From Streptomyces sp. NBC_00271 (lineage in GTDB: Bacteria > Actinomycetota > Actinomycetes > Streptomycetales > Streptomycetaceae): a DNA stretch of 64,000 nucleotides. Numbering within the stretch: position 1 is the stretch's first letter; each line of letters starts with the position of its first letter. The position numbers and the translations under genes were made by a program. The stretch spans positions 5,270,001 through 5,334,000 of the forward strand of contig NZ_CP108070.1 of the NCBI RefSeq assembly GCF_036178845.1. Direction: 5' to 3'. The notes beneath the pieces were generated by a model. It was not told where the DNA came from and made no database searches. It was given only the letters and a program-made list of their open reading frames with translations. Positions 43,559-52,412 of the stretch are shown here, piece by piece.

Positions 43559-44586
43559 CAGTTGACGCTCTGACGGATGTCGCGGGACTGCGCGTGGGAC
43601 ACGCGACGCGTACCGGCGACGGTTGGCTCACCGGCACCACGGTCGTGCTCGCCCCCGCGGGCGGCGCCATCGCGGCCGTGGACGTACGCGGCGGCGGGCC
43701 CGGCACCAAGGAGACCGACGCGCTCGACCCGCGCAACCTGGTGCAGAAGGTGGAGGCGGTCGTACTGACCGGCGGCAGCGCGTACGGGCTGGACTCCGCG
43801 TCCGGGGTGATGGCCTGGCTGGAGGAGCGGGGTCGCGGGGTGCGGGTGGGCCTCGATCCGGCGCACGTCGTGCCGGTCGTGCCCGCCGCCTGTGTCTTCG
43901 ACCTGGGTCGCGGTGGCGACTTCCGGGCGAGGCCGGACGCGGCCACGGGCCGGGCCGCGGTCGAGGCTGCCGACGCGAGCGGGCCGGGCGCGCCGGTGCC
44001 GGAGGGGTGCGTGGGCGCCGGGACGGGGGCGACGGTCGGGCGGATCAAGGGCGGGATCGGGACGGCGAGCGCCGTGCTCGACTCGGGGATCACGGTGGCC
44101 GCGCTGGTGGTGGCCAACGCGGCGGGTTCGGCGGTGGATCCGGAGACGGGGGTGTTGTACGGGGAGTTGCTGCGAGACGGTCGTACGGCCTATCCCTCCG
44201 CCGAGGTCCACGAGGCGGCGCGGCAACGGCTCGCCGAAGCCGCCGCGAAGAACGCGCCTCCCCCGCTGAACACCACACTCGCCGTCGTCGCCACCGACGC
44301 CGAGCTCACCCGCGCCCAGGCCCACAAGCTCGCCGGCACGGCCCATGACGGCATCGCGCGCGCCGTCCGCCCGGTCCACCTCCTGAACGACGGCGACACG
44401 GTCTTCGCCCTGGCCACGGGCGCCCGCCCGCTCCAATCCGACAACCCCCTGGCCCTCAACGAGATCCTCGCGGCGGGCGCGGATCTGGTGACCCGGGCGA
44501 TCGTCCGCGCGGTACGAGCGGCCGACCCGGTGGACGGACCTGGCGGGGTGTGGCCGTCGTACGAGGAGCTGTACGGGAGCGCCTAG
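43555..44586 (+). CDS. P1-family (S58, DmpA-like) aminopeptidase
   Basis: A 343-residue DmpA/L-aminopeptidase-family member. Such enzymes are made as one chain and self-cleave before the nucleophile; here the candidate site is Asn239-Thr240 in PPPLNTTLAVVATD. Other family segments are DVAGLRVGHA at the start, LTGGSAYGLDSASGVM and GATVGRIKGGIGTAS. Typical substrates are N-terminal D- or L-amino acid amides and short peptides. It is coupled to the LtrA-like gene by a four-base overlap. Confidence 0.92.
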   Translation: MTVDALTDVAGLRVGHATRTGDGWLTGTTVVLAPAGGAIAAVDVRGGGPGTKETDALDPRNLVQKVEAVVLTGGSAYGLDSASGVMAWLEERGRGVRVGLDPAHVVPVVPAACVFDLGRGGDFRARPDAATGRAAVEAADASGPGAPVPEGCVGAGTGATVGRIKGGIGTASAVLDSGITVAALVVANAAGSAVDPETGVLYGELLRDGRTAYPSAEVHEAARQRLAEAAAKNAPPPLNTTLAVVATDAELTRAQAHKLAGTAHDGIARAVRPVHLLNDGDTVFALATGARPLQSDNPLALNEILAAGADLVTRAIVRAVRAADPVDGPGGVWPSYEELYGSA

Positions 44587-44806
44587 GACGAGTCCTGGCC
44601 CGTGACCGCGGGTGGCCCGCTGCCCTCGCCGACGCCAAGTCGGGTCAGGAGGAGGGGGAGTTCGTCGTGGGCCCGGTGGGTGATTGTCCCGGTTCTGTCA
44701 CGCGACGGTGTTGGGCCGGGGACGGGGGGAACCCTTCGCGGCACCGCTCGCTCTCTATCCACGCACTGGAGCGGATCACGCACATCACGAGAAACTGGAG
44801 TAGCCC

Positions 44807-46027
44807 GTGACAACGCCGAACATGACAGCGCGGCGCGCACTGGGGGCCTGTGCCGCCCTGATGGTCGGCACCCTCACCCTGACCGGCTGCGGCGGCAACG
44901 CCAGCGCCGACGCCAAGGGTGGCAAGGACGGCGGTACCTCGGCCAAGACGTCCACGGCGAAGATCGTCATCTCGGCCAAGGACGGTTCGACGGACGCGTC
45001 CATCAACGCGACCGGCGTGAAGGTCAGCGACGGCAAGCTGACCGACGTGAAGATGACGGTGTCGGGGTCCGGGACGGCGGTGCCGGGGGCGATCACCGCG
45101 GACGGGACCGGCTGGAAGCCGGCGGCGCAGTTGGAGCGCGGCACGAAGTACCAGATCTCGGCGACCGCGAAGGACGCGAGCGGGCGCACGGCCGCCGCCA
45201 ACTCCATCTTCACGACGGTCTCCTCGAGCAACAGCTTCATCGGCACGTACACGCCCGACAATGGCACCACGGTCGGCGTCGGAATGCCGGTGTCGTTCAA
45301 CTTCAACAAGGTGATCAGCAACCAGAAGGCCGTGCAGTCGCACATCACGGTCACGTCCAGCAGCGGGCAGCAGGTGGCCGGGCACTGGTTCGGCTCGCAG
45401 CGGCTCGACTTCCGGCCCGAGACGTACTGGAAGGCCGGTTCCAAGGTCACGATGAAGATCGACCTGGACGGCGTCGAGGGCGCGAACGGCGTCTTCGGGG
45501 TGCAGAAGAAGACGGTCACCTTCACCGTCGGCCGCTCCCAGGTCTCCACGGTCGACGTCAACACGCAGACCATGACGGTCGTGCGTGACGGCAAGACGCT
45601 CAAGTCGGTGCCGATCTCGGCGGGCAGCCCGGAGCACACCACGTACAACGGTCAGATGGTGATATCCGAGAAGTTCGTCCAGACGCGGATGAACGGCTCG
45701 ACGGTGGGCTACGGCGGCGAGTACGACATCCCGGACGTGCCGCACGCGATGCGACTGACGTCCTCGGGGACGTTCATCCACGGCAACTACTGGTACAACC
45801 GCGGGAACCCGCCCTTCGGACAGCAGGGCACCAGCCACGGATGTGTCGGTCTCGCCGATGTACAGGGCGCGCAGGGCGACACCAGCGCGAAGTGGTTCTA
45901 CGACAGCTCTCTCGTCGGGGACGTCGTAGTGGTGAAGAACTCGCCCGACAAGACCGTCTCGCCGGACAACGGACTGAACGGCTGGAACATGTCCTGGAGT
46001 GCGTGGACCGCGGGAAGTACGGTCTGA
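44807..46027 (+). CDS. L,D-transpeptidase lipoprotein with Ig-like domains
   Basis: A 406-residue lipoprotein (lipobox LTGC, Cys28) that forms 3-3 peptidoglycan cross-links. Two immunoglobulin-like domains (about 50-150 and 150-255, the second with YTPDNGTTVGVGMPVSFNFN) precede the YkuD catalytic domain. The active-site motif HGNYW ... TSHGCVGL has the nucleophile Cys346. This is the architecture of mycobacterial LdtMt2. GTG 44807 has GGAG six bases upstream. A strong terminator follows. Confidence 0.95.
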   Translation: MTTPNMTARRALGACAALMVGTLTLTGCGGNASADAKGGKDGGTSAKTSTAKIVISAKDGSTDASINATGVKVSDGKLTDVKMTVSGSGTAVPGAITADGTGWKPAAQLERGTKYQISATAKDASGRTAAANSIFTTVSSSNSFIGTYTPDNGTTVGVGMPVSFNFNKVISNQKAVQSHITVTSSSGQQVAGHWFGSQRLDFRPETYWKAGSKVTMKIDLDGVEGANGVFGVQKKTVTFTVGRSQVSTVDVNTQTMTVVRDGKTLKSVPISAGSPEHTTYNGQMVISEKFVQTRMNGSTVGYGGEYDIPDVPHAMRLTSSGTFIHGNYWYNRGNPPFGQQGTSHGCVGLADVQGAQGDTSAKWFYDSSLVGDVVVVKNSPDKTVSPDNGLNGWNMSWSAWTAGSTV

Positions 46028-46048
46028 CCTGGGGCCGTTGACGTCACG

Positions 46049-46081
46049 GCGGGCCGCGCGGGAACTTGCCGCGCGGCCCGC
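46049..46081 (+). terminator. Intrinsic terminator after the L,D-transpeptidase
   Basis: A perfect 13-bp stem (GCGGGCCGCGCGG, 46049-46061, with 46069-46081) has a seven-base loop. The T-rich run TCGTTTTCT follows. Confidence 0.9.
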
Positions 46082-46184
46082 TCGTTTTCTGTCCGTACGT
46101 TTTCTCGGTTCGCAGGATTGATGTCCGACCGAGGGGCTACGGTATGCACCCACAAGGTGACATGCAGCAACGCCGGGAGAAGCC

Positions 46185-46934
46185 TTGAGCGTTCCGTACG
46201 AGACAGCAGCGTACGAACCACCCGAGTCGCCCGAGTCTCCGGAGGAGCACCTCGAGCGACTCCTCGGCCGTGCCCTGAACTCCTTCGAGCTGCCCGACGA
46301 GACGATAAGGCGGCTCGACTGCGCGCTGGCGCACGACAGTTCGCTGCACTCCGCGCACCACAGCGCGGGGCTGCACCGCGAGACGTACCGGCACACCTGG
46401 CTGCTCGCCGACGGCTCGGCGGTCACGCTGTGGGAGCTCGTGCACAACACGGCGCTCGGGAGTGAGCCGCAGCACGAGGTGTATGTCGACGAGGAGGAGC
46501 TGCGCGCCGCCACGGCCCGGCTGCCGCTGCCGCCGGACACGCCGGACTTCGAGCTGCCCGTGATGGTCCATCCGTCACCGGTCCCCGAGCCGCGGCACGT
46601 CTACCTGACGGACGACTCGGCGGATCACGCGCGGCGGTTGCTGCGGCGGGCGGAGAACGCGGACCGGCCGGGGGCCGACATCACGACGCTGCTGCTGCGC
46701 ACCGCGTTCGCGCACCAGATCACCCAGGCCTTCGGGCGCCCCTGCCGGGCGGGCCAGGTCGGGCTGTGCTTCTCGCTCTACGAGCACGCGTTCCTGCTCC
46801 GCGACGGCCAGGAGATCTCCCTGTGGGAGGTCGAGCACACGGCGACGCCGGACGGCCGGCACATGTGTGAGGTCTATCCGACGGAGCACGCGGCTCGGGC
46901 CGCCATGGAACGCCGGGCGGCGCGGCTCGCCTAG
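46185..46934 (+). CDS. DUF6227-like hypothetical protein with internal duplication
   Basis: A 249-residue protein without membrane segments, which I recognise only as a Streptomyces family of unknown function. It is built from two similar halves. The first, HTWLLADGSAVTLWELVHNT ... EVYVDEEELRAATARL, and the second, HAFLLRDGQEISLWEVEHTA ... EVYPTEHAARAAMERR, align without large gaps, indicating an ancient duplication. TTG 46185 has GGGAGA six bases upstream. Confidence 0.8.
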   Translation: MSVPYETAAYEPPESPESPEEHLERLLGRALNSFELPDETIRRLDCALAHDSSLHSAHHSAGLHRETYRHTWLLADGSAVTLWELVHNTALGSEPQHEVYVDEEELRAATARLPLPPDTPDFELPVMVHPSPVPEPRHVYLTDDSADHARRLLRRAENADRPGADITTLLLRTAFAHQITQAFGRPCRAGQVGLCFSLYEHAFLLRDGQEISLWEVEHTATPDGRHMCEVYPTEHAARAAMERRAARLA

Positions 46935-46957
46935 AGCCTGGCGGGTCGAGCCGAACA

Positions 46958-47033
46958 CCCCCTTCGTCAGGGGGAGCCCTCGTTCGTCAGGGGAGCCCCT
47001 CTTCCCTCAGGGGAAGCCCCGTTCGTCAGGGGC
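46958..47033. repeat. Four imperfect hairpin repeats between convergent genes
   Basis: Four units of 16-21 bases (starting near 46958, 46978, 46996 and 47017) each read CCCC...TTCGTCAGGGG, so each can form a short stem. The last covers the stop codon of the minus-strand gene ending at 47026. The array may also act as a bidirectional terminator. Confidence 0.75.
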
Positions 47034-47283
47034 GACTGTCGCTGAACTGGCGTACCAGGCCCGCGAACGCGGCGCGTTCCTCGGGGGTGAGTTCCACGGT
47101 CTCCGCGGCGGGGCCGGACCGGCGCTGACGAGGTATGGCGCGGAGCACCTGCCCGTGATGGCGCACGGCGGCCCCGGTGCGCGCGCGGCGCAGCAGGCGG
47201 GACAGGCCGACGACCCAGATGACGGTCGCGAGGGCGAGGACGGCCACACCCATCAGCTGGAGGCTCGACACATGCTCAGGCAT
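47026..47283 (-). CDS. Small membrane protein, function unknown
   Basis: 85 residues. One strong membrane helix (SSLQLMGVAVLALATVIWVVGL) is followed by a basic stretch (SRLLRRARTGAAVRHHGQVLRAIPRQRR) and an acidic helix ending TPEERAAFAGLVRQFSDSRP. The topology is N-out with a cytoplasmic basic tail. No family is recognised. An in-frame GTG at 47301 would add six residues. It is separated from fruA by a terminator. Confidence 0.7.
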   Translation of the reverse strand: MPEHVSSLQLMGVAVLALATVIWVVGLSRLLRRARTGAAVRHHGQVLRAIPRQRRSGPAAETVELTPEERAAFAGLVRQFSDSRP

Positions 47284-47298
47284 GCCCCCAGTAGACAC

Positions 47299-47328
47299 CA
47301 CGGTCCGGGACTTTGGCCCCGGACCGTG
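47299..47328 (-). terminator. Terminator of the fruRKA operon
   Basis: A perfect 11-bp stem (CACGGTCCGGG, 47299-47309, with 47318-47328) has an 8-base loop. It lies 42 bases past the fruA stop in the direction of transcription. Confidence 0.85.
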
Positions 47329-47370
47329 ACGTATCTCGCAGATGCCCTAAAAGGGCGAGTAGTTGGCCGT

Positions 47371-49467
47371 TCAGGCCGCGACCGGCTCCTTGGAGTCGAC
47401 CTTCGCCGCTATCGCGGTGTCGGCGACCCCCGCACCGGTCCCCTCGGGGGCCTGCTTGCGCATGCCCTTCAGGACGACCACCAGGGCGGTGGTGACACAG
47501 ACACCGGCCGCGATGGCGATCAGGTAGAGGAACGGGTTGCCGATCAGCGGGACCACGAAGATGCCGCCGTGCGGGGCCCGCAGCGTGGCGTCGAAGGCCA
47601 TCGACAGGGAGCCGGTGACCGCGCCGCCCACCATGGCGGAGGGGATCACGCGCAGCGGGTCGGCCGCCGCGAACGGGATCGCGCCTTCCGAGATGAAGGA
47701 GGCGCCCAGGACCCAGGCCGCCTTGCCGTTCTCCCGCTCGGTCTCGGTGAAGAGCCTGCCGCGCACCGTCGTGGCGAGCGCCATGGCCAGCGGCGGAACC
47801 ATGCCCGCCGCCATCACGGCCGCCATGATCTTCATCGCCGAGTCACTGGGGCTCGCGACCGCGATACCGGCGGTGGCGAACGTGTACGCGACCTTGTTGA
47901 CCGGGCCGCCGAGGTCGAAGCACATCATCAGGCCGAGCAGCGCGCCGAGCAGGACGGCGTTGGTGCCGGTGAGGCCGTTGAGCCAGTCGGTCATGCCCTT
48001 CTGCGCGGAGGCGATGGGCTTGCCGATGACCACGAACATCAGGAATCCGACGATCGCCGCGGAGATCAGCGGGATCACCACCACCGGCATGATGCCGCGC
48101 AACGCCGCCGGGATCTTCACCTTCTGGATCCCGATCACCACACCACCGGCGATGAGACCGGCGGCCAGACCGCCGAGGAAGCCCGCGTTGATGGTGAGGG
48201 AGATCGCGCCGCCGACGAAGCCGGGCACGAGACCCGGCCGGTCCGCCATGCCGTAGGCGATGTAGCCGGCCAGGACCGGGACGAGGAAGCCGAAGGAGAC
48301 GACGCCGATCTGGAAGAACAGCGCGCCCCAGCTGTCCGCCTGCAGCCACATGAAGTGGTCCATGACCGACGGCGCCTTGTTGATCTTGTAGCCGCCGATC
48401 GCGAACCCGAGGGCGATCAGCAGACCGCCCGCGGCGACGAACGGGACCATGTAACTGACGCCGGACATCAGCCACTTGCGAAGCTTGGTGCCGTATCCCT
48501 CGGCGGAGTCGCCGGAGCGCTCCACCGGCGTACCCGGCGCGGATCCCGCGCTGACCTCGCCGCGCGCGGCCTTGCCACGCACCTCGGTGATCAGCTCGGC
48601 GGGCTTGTTGATGCCCGCCTTCACGCCGACGTCGACGGTGGGCTTGCCGGCGAACCGGTCCTTGTCCCGTACGGGCACGTCGTGCGCGAAGATCACACCG
48701 TCCGCGGCCGCGATGATCGCCGGGTCGAGCCGGGTGAAGCCGGCCGAGCCCTGTGTCTCGACGACGACCTCGACACCCGCCTCGCGGCCCGCGTTCTCCA
48801 GCGACTCGGCCGCCATGTAGGTGTGCGCGATGCCGGTGGGGCAGGAGGTGACGGCGACGATCCGGAACGGACGCTCGCCGGAGGCTCCGGTGTCCGCAGT
48901 GGTGGTGTCGGTCGTGGTGCCCGTGGCGGTGTCGGCGGAGGCCGCCGCCGACACCGCCACGGAGTCCTTGGAGCCCTCGGTGGGCTCGGTGCCCTCGGAC
49001 GCGGTCGAGGCCGCGGCCGCCGGGGACTCGTCCCCGCGGATGAGCGCGGCCGCGGCCGCCGCGTCGTCCACGGCCCGCAGCGCGGACGTGAACTCGGCGT
49101 TCATGAGCTGACGGGCCAGCGACGACAGGATCGTCAGATGCGCGTCGTCGGCGCCCGCCGGGGCGGCGATCAGGAAGATCAGGTCGGCCGGGCCGTCCGG
49201 CGCGCCGAAGTCGATCCCGGCCGCGCTGCGGCCGAAGCCGAGCGTCGGCTCGGTGACGTGTTCGCTCCGGCAGTGCGGGATGCCGATCCCGCCGTCGAGG
49301 CCGGTGGGCATCTGGGCCTCGCGGGCGGCCACGTCGGCGAGGAAGCCTTCTAGGTCGGTCACCCGCCCCAGGGTCACCATGCGCTCGGCGAGGGCGCGTG
49401 CCGCCGCCTCTTTGGTCTCGGCGGACAGGTCGAGATCGACCAGGTCCGCGGTGATCATCTCGCTCAT
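47371..49467 (-). CDS. fruA: Fructose PTS EIIABC permease
   Basis: A 698-residue fusion of all fructose-specific PTS domains. EIIA (1-145) has the phosphorylated His65 in GIGIPHCRSEH. After a Ser/Thr/Ala linker (146-198), EIIB (200-300) has Cys209 in AVTSCPTGIAHTYMAAE. EIIC (about 330-680) has ten helices and GASFISEGAIPFAA. It imports fructose as fructose-1-phosphate, the substrate of the upstream FruK. The domain order A-B-C is typical of actinobacteria. Confidence 0.97.
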   Translation of the reverse strand: MSEMITADLVDLDLSAETKEAAARALAERMVTLGRVTDLEGFLADVAAREAQMPTGLDGGIGIPHCRSEHVTEPTLGFGRSAAGIDFGAPDGPADLIFLIAAPAGADDAHLTILSSLARQLMNAEFTSALRAVDDAAAAAALIRGDESPAAAASTASEGTEPTEGSKDSVAVSAAASADTATGTTTDTTTADTGASGERPFRIVAVTSCPTGIAHTYMAAESLENAGREAGVEVVVETQGSAGFTRLDPAIIAAADGVIFAHDVPVRDKDRFAGKPTVDVGVKAGINKPAELITEVRGKAARGEVSAGSAPGTPVERSGDSAEGYGTKLRKWLMSGVSYMVPFVAAGGLLIALGFAIGGYKINKAPSVMDHFMWLQADSWGALFFQIGVVSFGFLVPVLAGYIAYGMADRPGLVPGFVGGAISLTINAGFLGGLAAGLIAGGVVIGIQKVKIPAALRGIMPVVVIPLISAAIVGFLMFVVIGKPIASAQKGMTDWLNGLTGTNAVLLGALLGLMMCFDLGGPVNKVAYTFATAGIAVASPSDSAMKIMAAVMAAGMVPPLAMALATTVRGRLFTETERENGKAAWVLGASFISEGAIPFAAADPLRVIPSAMVGGAVTGSLSMAFDATLRAPHGGIFVVPLIGNPFLYLIAIAAGVCVTTALVVVLKGMRKQAPEGTGAGVADTAIAAKVDSKEPVAA

Positions 49468-49584
49468 CGCGGGCTCCTTCGCACGCGTATCGCCCGGGGG
49501 AAGTCTTGGGCGGGGGTGGGGACGGGGGTGCCGCGCTCAAGGAGCGCGGGGTACAGGGGAAGAGAGACCGGGACTGAGATGGCG

Positions 49585-49611
49585 GAGGCGGGGCCGGGGA
49601 AACCCCGCCTC
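49585..49611 (-). terminator. Hairpin between fruK and fruA (possible partial terminator)
   Basis: A 9-bp stem (GAGGCGGGG, 49585-49593, with 49603-49611) lies in the 205-base gap between two co-directional genes of one operon. It may adjust the fruA level relative to fruK or stabilise mRNA ends. Confidence 0.45.
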
Positions 49612-49672
49612 ATCAGAGCCGGTCCAGGGGGTGGGGCCGCAGGAGTGGCGGTCGTCATGACACGGGGATTCG

Positions 49673-50626
49673 TCATGACACCGGCTCCGTCAGTACGCGG
49701 TCCGCGGGGACCTCCGACGTGACGGTCACGGCGGAGGGGTCGAGGTCGGCCGGGCCCGGCATCACACTGCCGGGCAGCTGTACGGCCGCGGCGCCATGGG
49801 CGACGGCGGAGGCAAGGGCCTCCGGGCCGCGGCCACCGGCGATCAGAAAACCGGCGAGGGAGGAGTCACCGGCGCCCACGTTGCTGCGTACGGCATCCAC
49901 CCGTGCGCTGCCGAACCAGGCACCCGCGCCGTCCACGAGCAGTTGCCCGTCCGCGCCGAGGCTCGCGAGCACGGCGTCGGCGCCCATCGCACGCAGTTCC
50001 TCGGCGGCCTTGACCGCGTCACCGACGGTGACGAGGGGGCGCCCGACGGCTTCGGCGAGCTCCTCGGCGTTGGGCTTCACCACGTCGGGCCGCTCGCGCA
50101 GCGCCTCGAGCAGCGCGGGGCCGGAGGTGTCCAGCGCGATCCTGGCGCCGGCCGCGTGGGCGCGGGCGACGAGGTCGGCGTACCAGGAAGGACCGAGTCC
50201 GCGCGGCAGGCTGCCGCAGCAGGTGATCCAGTCGGTGTCGCCGGAACGATACTGCTGACGCACCGTCTCCAGGAGCAGCTCCGCCTCGGCGGCGGTGAGC
50301 TCGGGGCCGGGGGCGTTGATCTTCGTGAGCGTGCCGTCCGGCTCGGCGACCGAGATGTTCGAGCGGGTGGCCCCGGTGACCGGGACCGGCGCGACCTCGA
50401 TGCCCTGCGCGTGGAGCAGCTCGGCGACGAGTGCGCCGGGCGCGCCGCCCAGCGGCAGTACGGCGATCGTGCGCTGCCCCGCCGCCGCGACCGCGCGCGA
50501 GACGTTCACGCCCTTGCCGCCCGGGTCCATGCGTTCGCCGGTGGCCCGGATGACCTCGCCGCGGTCGAGCGACGGGACCTCGTACGTACGGTCGAGGGAG
50601 GGGTTGGGGGTGACGGTGAGGATCAT
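49673..50626 (-). CDS. fruK: 1-phosphofructokinase
   Basis: A 317-residue PfkB-family sugar kinase that phosphorylates fructose-1-phosphate to fructose-1,6-bisphosphate. The substrate motif DPGGKGVNVSRA is near the N-terminus. The catalytic motif is NVGAGDSSLAGF (Asp254 as base). ATG 50626 overlaps the fruR stop by ATGA. Confidence 0.96.
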   Translation of the reverse strand: MILTVTPNPSLDRTYEVPSLDRGEVIRATGERMDPGGKGVNVSRAVAAAGQRTIAVLPLGGAPGALVAELLHAQGIEVAPVPVTGATRSNISVAEPDGTLTKINAPGPELTAAEAELLLETVRQQYRSGDTDWITCCGSLPRGLGPSWYADLVARAHAAGARIALDTSGPALLEALRERPDVVKPNAEELAEAVGRPLVTVGDAVKAAEELRAMGADAVLASLGADGQLLVDGAGAWFGSARVDAVRSNVGAGDSSLAGFLIAGGRGPEALASAVAHGAAAVQLPGSVMPGPADLDPSAVTVTSEVPADRVLTEPVS

Positions 50627-51384
50627 GCGCGCACTACTTCCGTGCCACCGCGCTCGATGTCGGTGGCGTCTTCGGGGCTCAGCCCGCTGTCGGTGATCAG
50701 CAGGTCCACGTCGCTCAGGTCGCCGAAGCGGGCGAAGTGCTCCTGGCCGTGCTTGGAGGAGTCGGCGAGCAGCACCACACGGCGCGCGGCGCGGATGGCC
50801 GCGCGCTTCACGGCGGCCTCGGCGAGGTCGGGGGTGGTCAGTCCGTGCTCGGCGGAGAAGCCGTTGGCCGCGACGAACAGGACGTCGGCGCGGATCTCGG
50901 CGTACGCGCGCAGCGCCCAGGCGTCCACGGCGGCGCGCGTACGGTGCCGGACGCGGCCTCCGACCAGGTGGAGCTGGATGCCGGGGTGGTCCGCGAGGCG
51001 GGCCGCGATCGGCAGGCTGTGCGTGACTACGGTGAGCGTCGCCTCCAGCGGAAGGTCCCCGGCGAGCCGGGCGACCGTGCTGCCGGCGTCGAGGATCATC
51101 GTGCCCTGGTCCGGCAGCTCGGCGACGGCGGCCTGTGCGATGCGGTCCTTCTCGTCGGCCGCGGTGGACTCGCGCTCGGCGAGGTCGGGCTCGAAGTCCA
51201 GCCGCCCGGCCGGTATGGCACCGCCGTGCACCCGCCGCAGGAGTCCCGCGCGGTCGAGGGTCTTCAGATCGCGGCGGATGGTCTCCGCGGTGACCTGGAA
51301 CTCCTCGGCCAGCGAGAGCACGTCCACCCGACCGCCGTCACGGGCGAGCCGGAGAATCTCCTGCTGCCGCTCCGGTGCGTACAT
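50623..51384 (-). CDS. fruR: DeoR-family regulator of the fructose operon
   Basis: A 253-residue DeoR protein. The N-terminal HTH is ERQQEILRLARDGGRVDVLSLAEEFQVTAETIRRDL. The sugar-phosphate-binding C-terminal domain has ILDAGSTVARLA and VLLADSSKHG. It heads the fruR-fruK-fruA operon and most likely represses it until fructose-1-phosphate accumulates. ATG 51384 has GGAGG nine bases upstream. Confidence 0.95.
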   Translation of the reverse strand: MYAPERQQEILRLARDGGRVDVLSLAEEFQVTAETIRRDLKTLDRAGLLRRVHGGAIPAGRLDFEPDLAERESTAADEKDRIAQAAVAELPDQGTMILDAGSTVARLAGDLPLEATLTVVTHSLPIAARLADHPGIQLHLVGGRVRHRTRAAVDAWALRAYAEIRADVLFVAANGFSAEHGLTTPDLAEAAVKRAAIRAARRVVLLADSSKHGQEHFARFGDLSDVDLLITDSGLSPEDATDIERGGTEVVRA

Positions 51385-51440
51385 GTCCGTTCGCCTCCGA
51401 TTTCTGTGCGGCCGATGCCCGAACTTGTGGTTTCGCTCGG

Positions 51441-51469
51441 AGGCTACGCCCGGATTTCCGGAAAGTAAA
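51441..51469 (-). promoter_or_regulatory. fruRKA promoter with palindrome
   Basis: On the minus strand TTTACT (51469-51464) and TAGCCT (51446-51441) are spaced by 17 bases, a good sigma-HrdB type promoter about 57 bases before fruR. The spacer includes the palindrome TTTCCGGAAA (51455-51464), a possible FruR site. Confidence 0.55.
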
Positions 51470-51547
51470 CAGGTTCGGGTCTCAGGTGGACACAAACGGG
51501 CATCGAGGTGAGCCCTCCGCCCCGCTCGTTCCGGCCTCGCAGAAGCC

Positions 51548-51576
51548 CTGACGCCGTGTCATCACGTCCGTATCCT
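51548..51576 (+). promoter_or_regulatory. Promoter of the TIR/VMAP/AAA/NB-ARC operon
   Basis: CTGACG (51548-51553) and TATCCT (51571-51576) are spaced by exactly 17 bases, close to the vegetative consensus TTGACN-N17-TANNNT. Transcription would begin about 25 bases before the GTG of the TIR gene. No promoter-like gap exists between the following four genes. Confidence 0.6.
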
Positions 51577-51608
51577 GGAATGCGGGACACAACTTCTCGG
51601 GGGGTGTT

Positions 51609-52412
51609 GTGGACAGGGACGGTCTCCGCGCCCGCCCGGACCATGACTGGCAGCAGGCCGTGGTCCAGGCGCTGTGCGATTCCCCGGTCCTGGGTGACCG
51701 CAGTGCCCGCGCGATGCTGGCCGAGCTGATCGGCGACCGGCTGGGGCGGCCGGTGGTCCTGCGGGAACAGGCGACCACGCAGCTGCAGCTGCTCGAACTG
51801 GTGCGGTTCTGCGTCCGCGAGGAGATCGCGGCGAACCACGGACTGTCCGCGCTGGCCGACGCGGTGTCACTGCTGGAGGGCCGCAGCCGGACGGCCGACG
51901 CCGTCGGTGAGCTGGTGCGGGAGCACGTCGTACGGGAGCACGTCGGGGCCGCACCACCGCACGCCCCCTCGCACGCCGACCCCCCTGTTCACCTGTTCCT
52001 CTCCTGCGCCGTCACCGACCTCGCATGGGCGTCCTGGATCGCCTGGCACCTGGAGGACGCGGGCGTCGGCGTACGCCTCGACCTCCTCGACGGACCGCTG
52101 AACGGTCTGGAACAGCGCGAACGCGTGCTCGCCGTCCTGTCCCCGGCCTACGTCGGCTCCGCACCCGTCCAGCAGGCCTGGCAGGCCATGCACCGCCGGA
52201 GCCCGGAGGGCATGGCCGGGTTGCTGGTGCCGGTCATGGTGGAGCCGTGTCGGCCCCCATGGCCACTGTCCACGATCGCGCACACCGACCTCACGGGCCT
52301 CGGCGAGGACGAGGCCCGCACCCGGCTGCTCGACGCCGTCGGCGTCACCCGCACCGTCCCCACCAGGCACGCCGCACCTCCGCGCTTCCCCGACCCGGCG
52401 GGCCGACGTTGA
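51609..52412 (+). CDS. EAD2-TIR effector protein of a conflict system
   Basis: 267 residues in two domains. Residues about 10-95 are an effector-associated domain of the EAD2 kind (LREQATTQLQLLELVRFC ... HGLSALADAVSLLE). Residues about 115-262 are a TIR domain (HLFLSCAVTDLAWASWIAWHLEDAGVGV, RVLAVLSPAYVGS, LLVPVMVE). TIR domains often cleave NAD+ when activated. In the helix where active enzymes keep glutamate, this one reads VQQAWQAMHRRS with no obvious Glu, so catalysis is uncertain. The EAD2 closely resembles that of the next protein, predicting EAD-EAD pairing. It overlaps the next gene by TTGA. Confidence 0.8.
   Translation: MDRDGLRARPDHDWQQAVVQALCDSPVLGDRSARAMLAELIGDRLGRPVVLREQATTQLQLLELVRFCVREEIAANHGLSALADAVSLLEGRSRTADAVGELVREHVVREHVGAAPPHAPSHADPPVHLFLSCAVTDLAWASWIAWHLEDAGVGVRLDLLDGPLNGLEQRERVLAVLSPAYVGSAPVQQAWQAMHRRSPEGMAGLLVPVMVEPCRPPWPLSTIAHTDLTGLGEDEARTRLLDAVGVTRTVPTRHAAPPRFPDPAGRR

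Noticed and set aside
46935..47340. Transposon end or insertion sequence
   Set aside because: The repeats are short imperfect hairpins with no transposase, target duplication or long terminal inverted repeats. No insertion sequence or integrase was found anywhere in the window.
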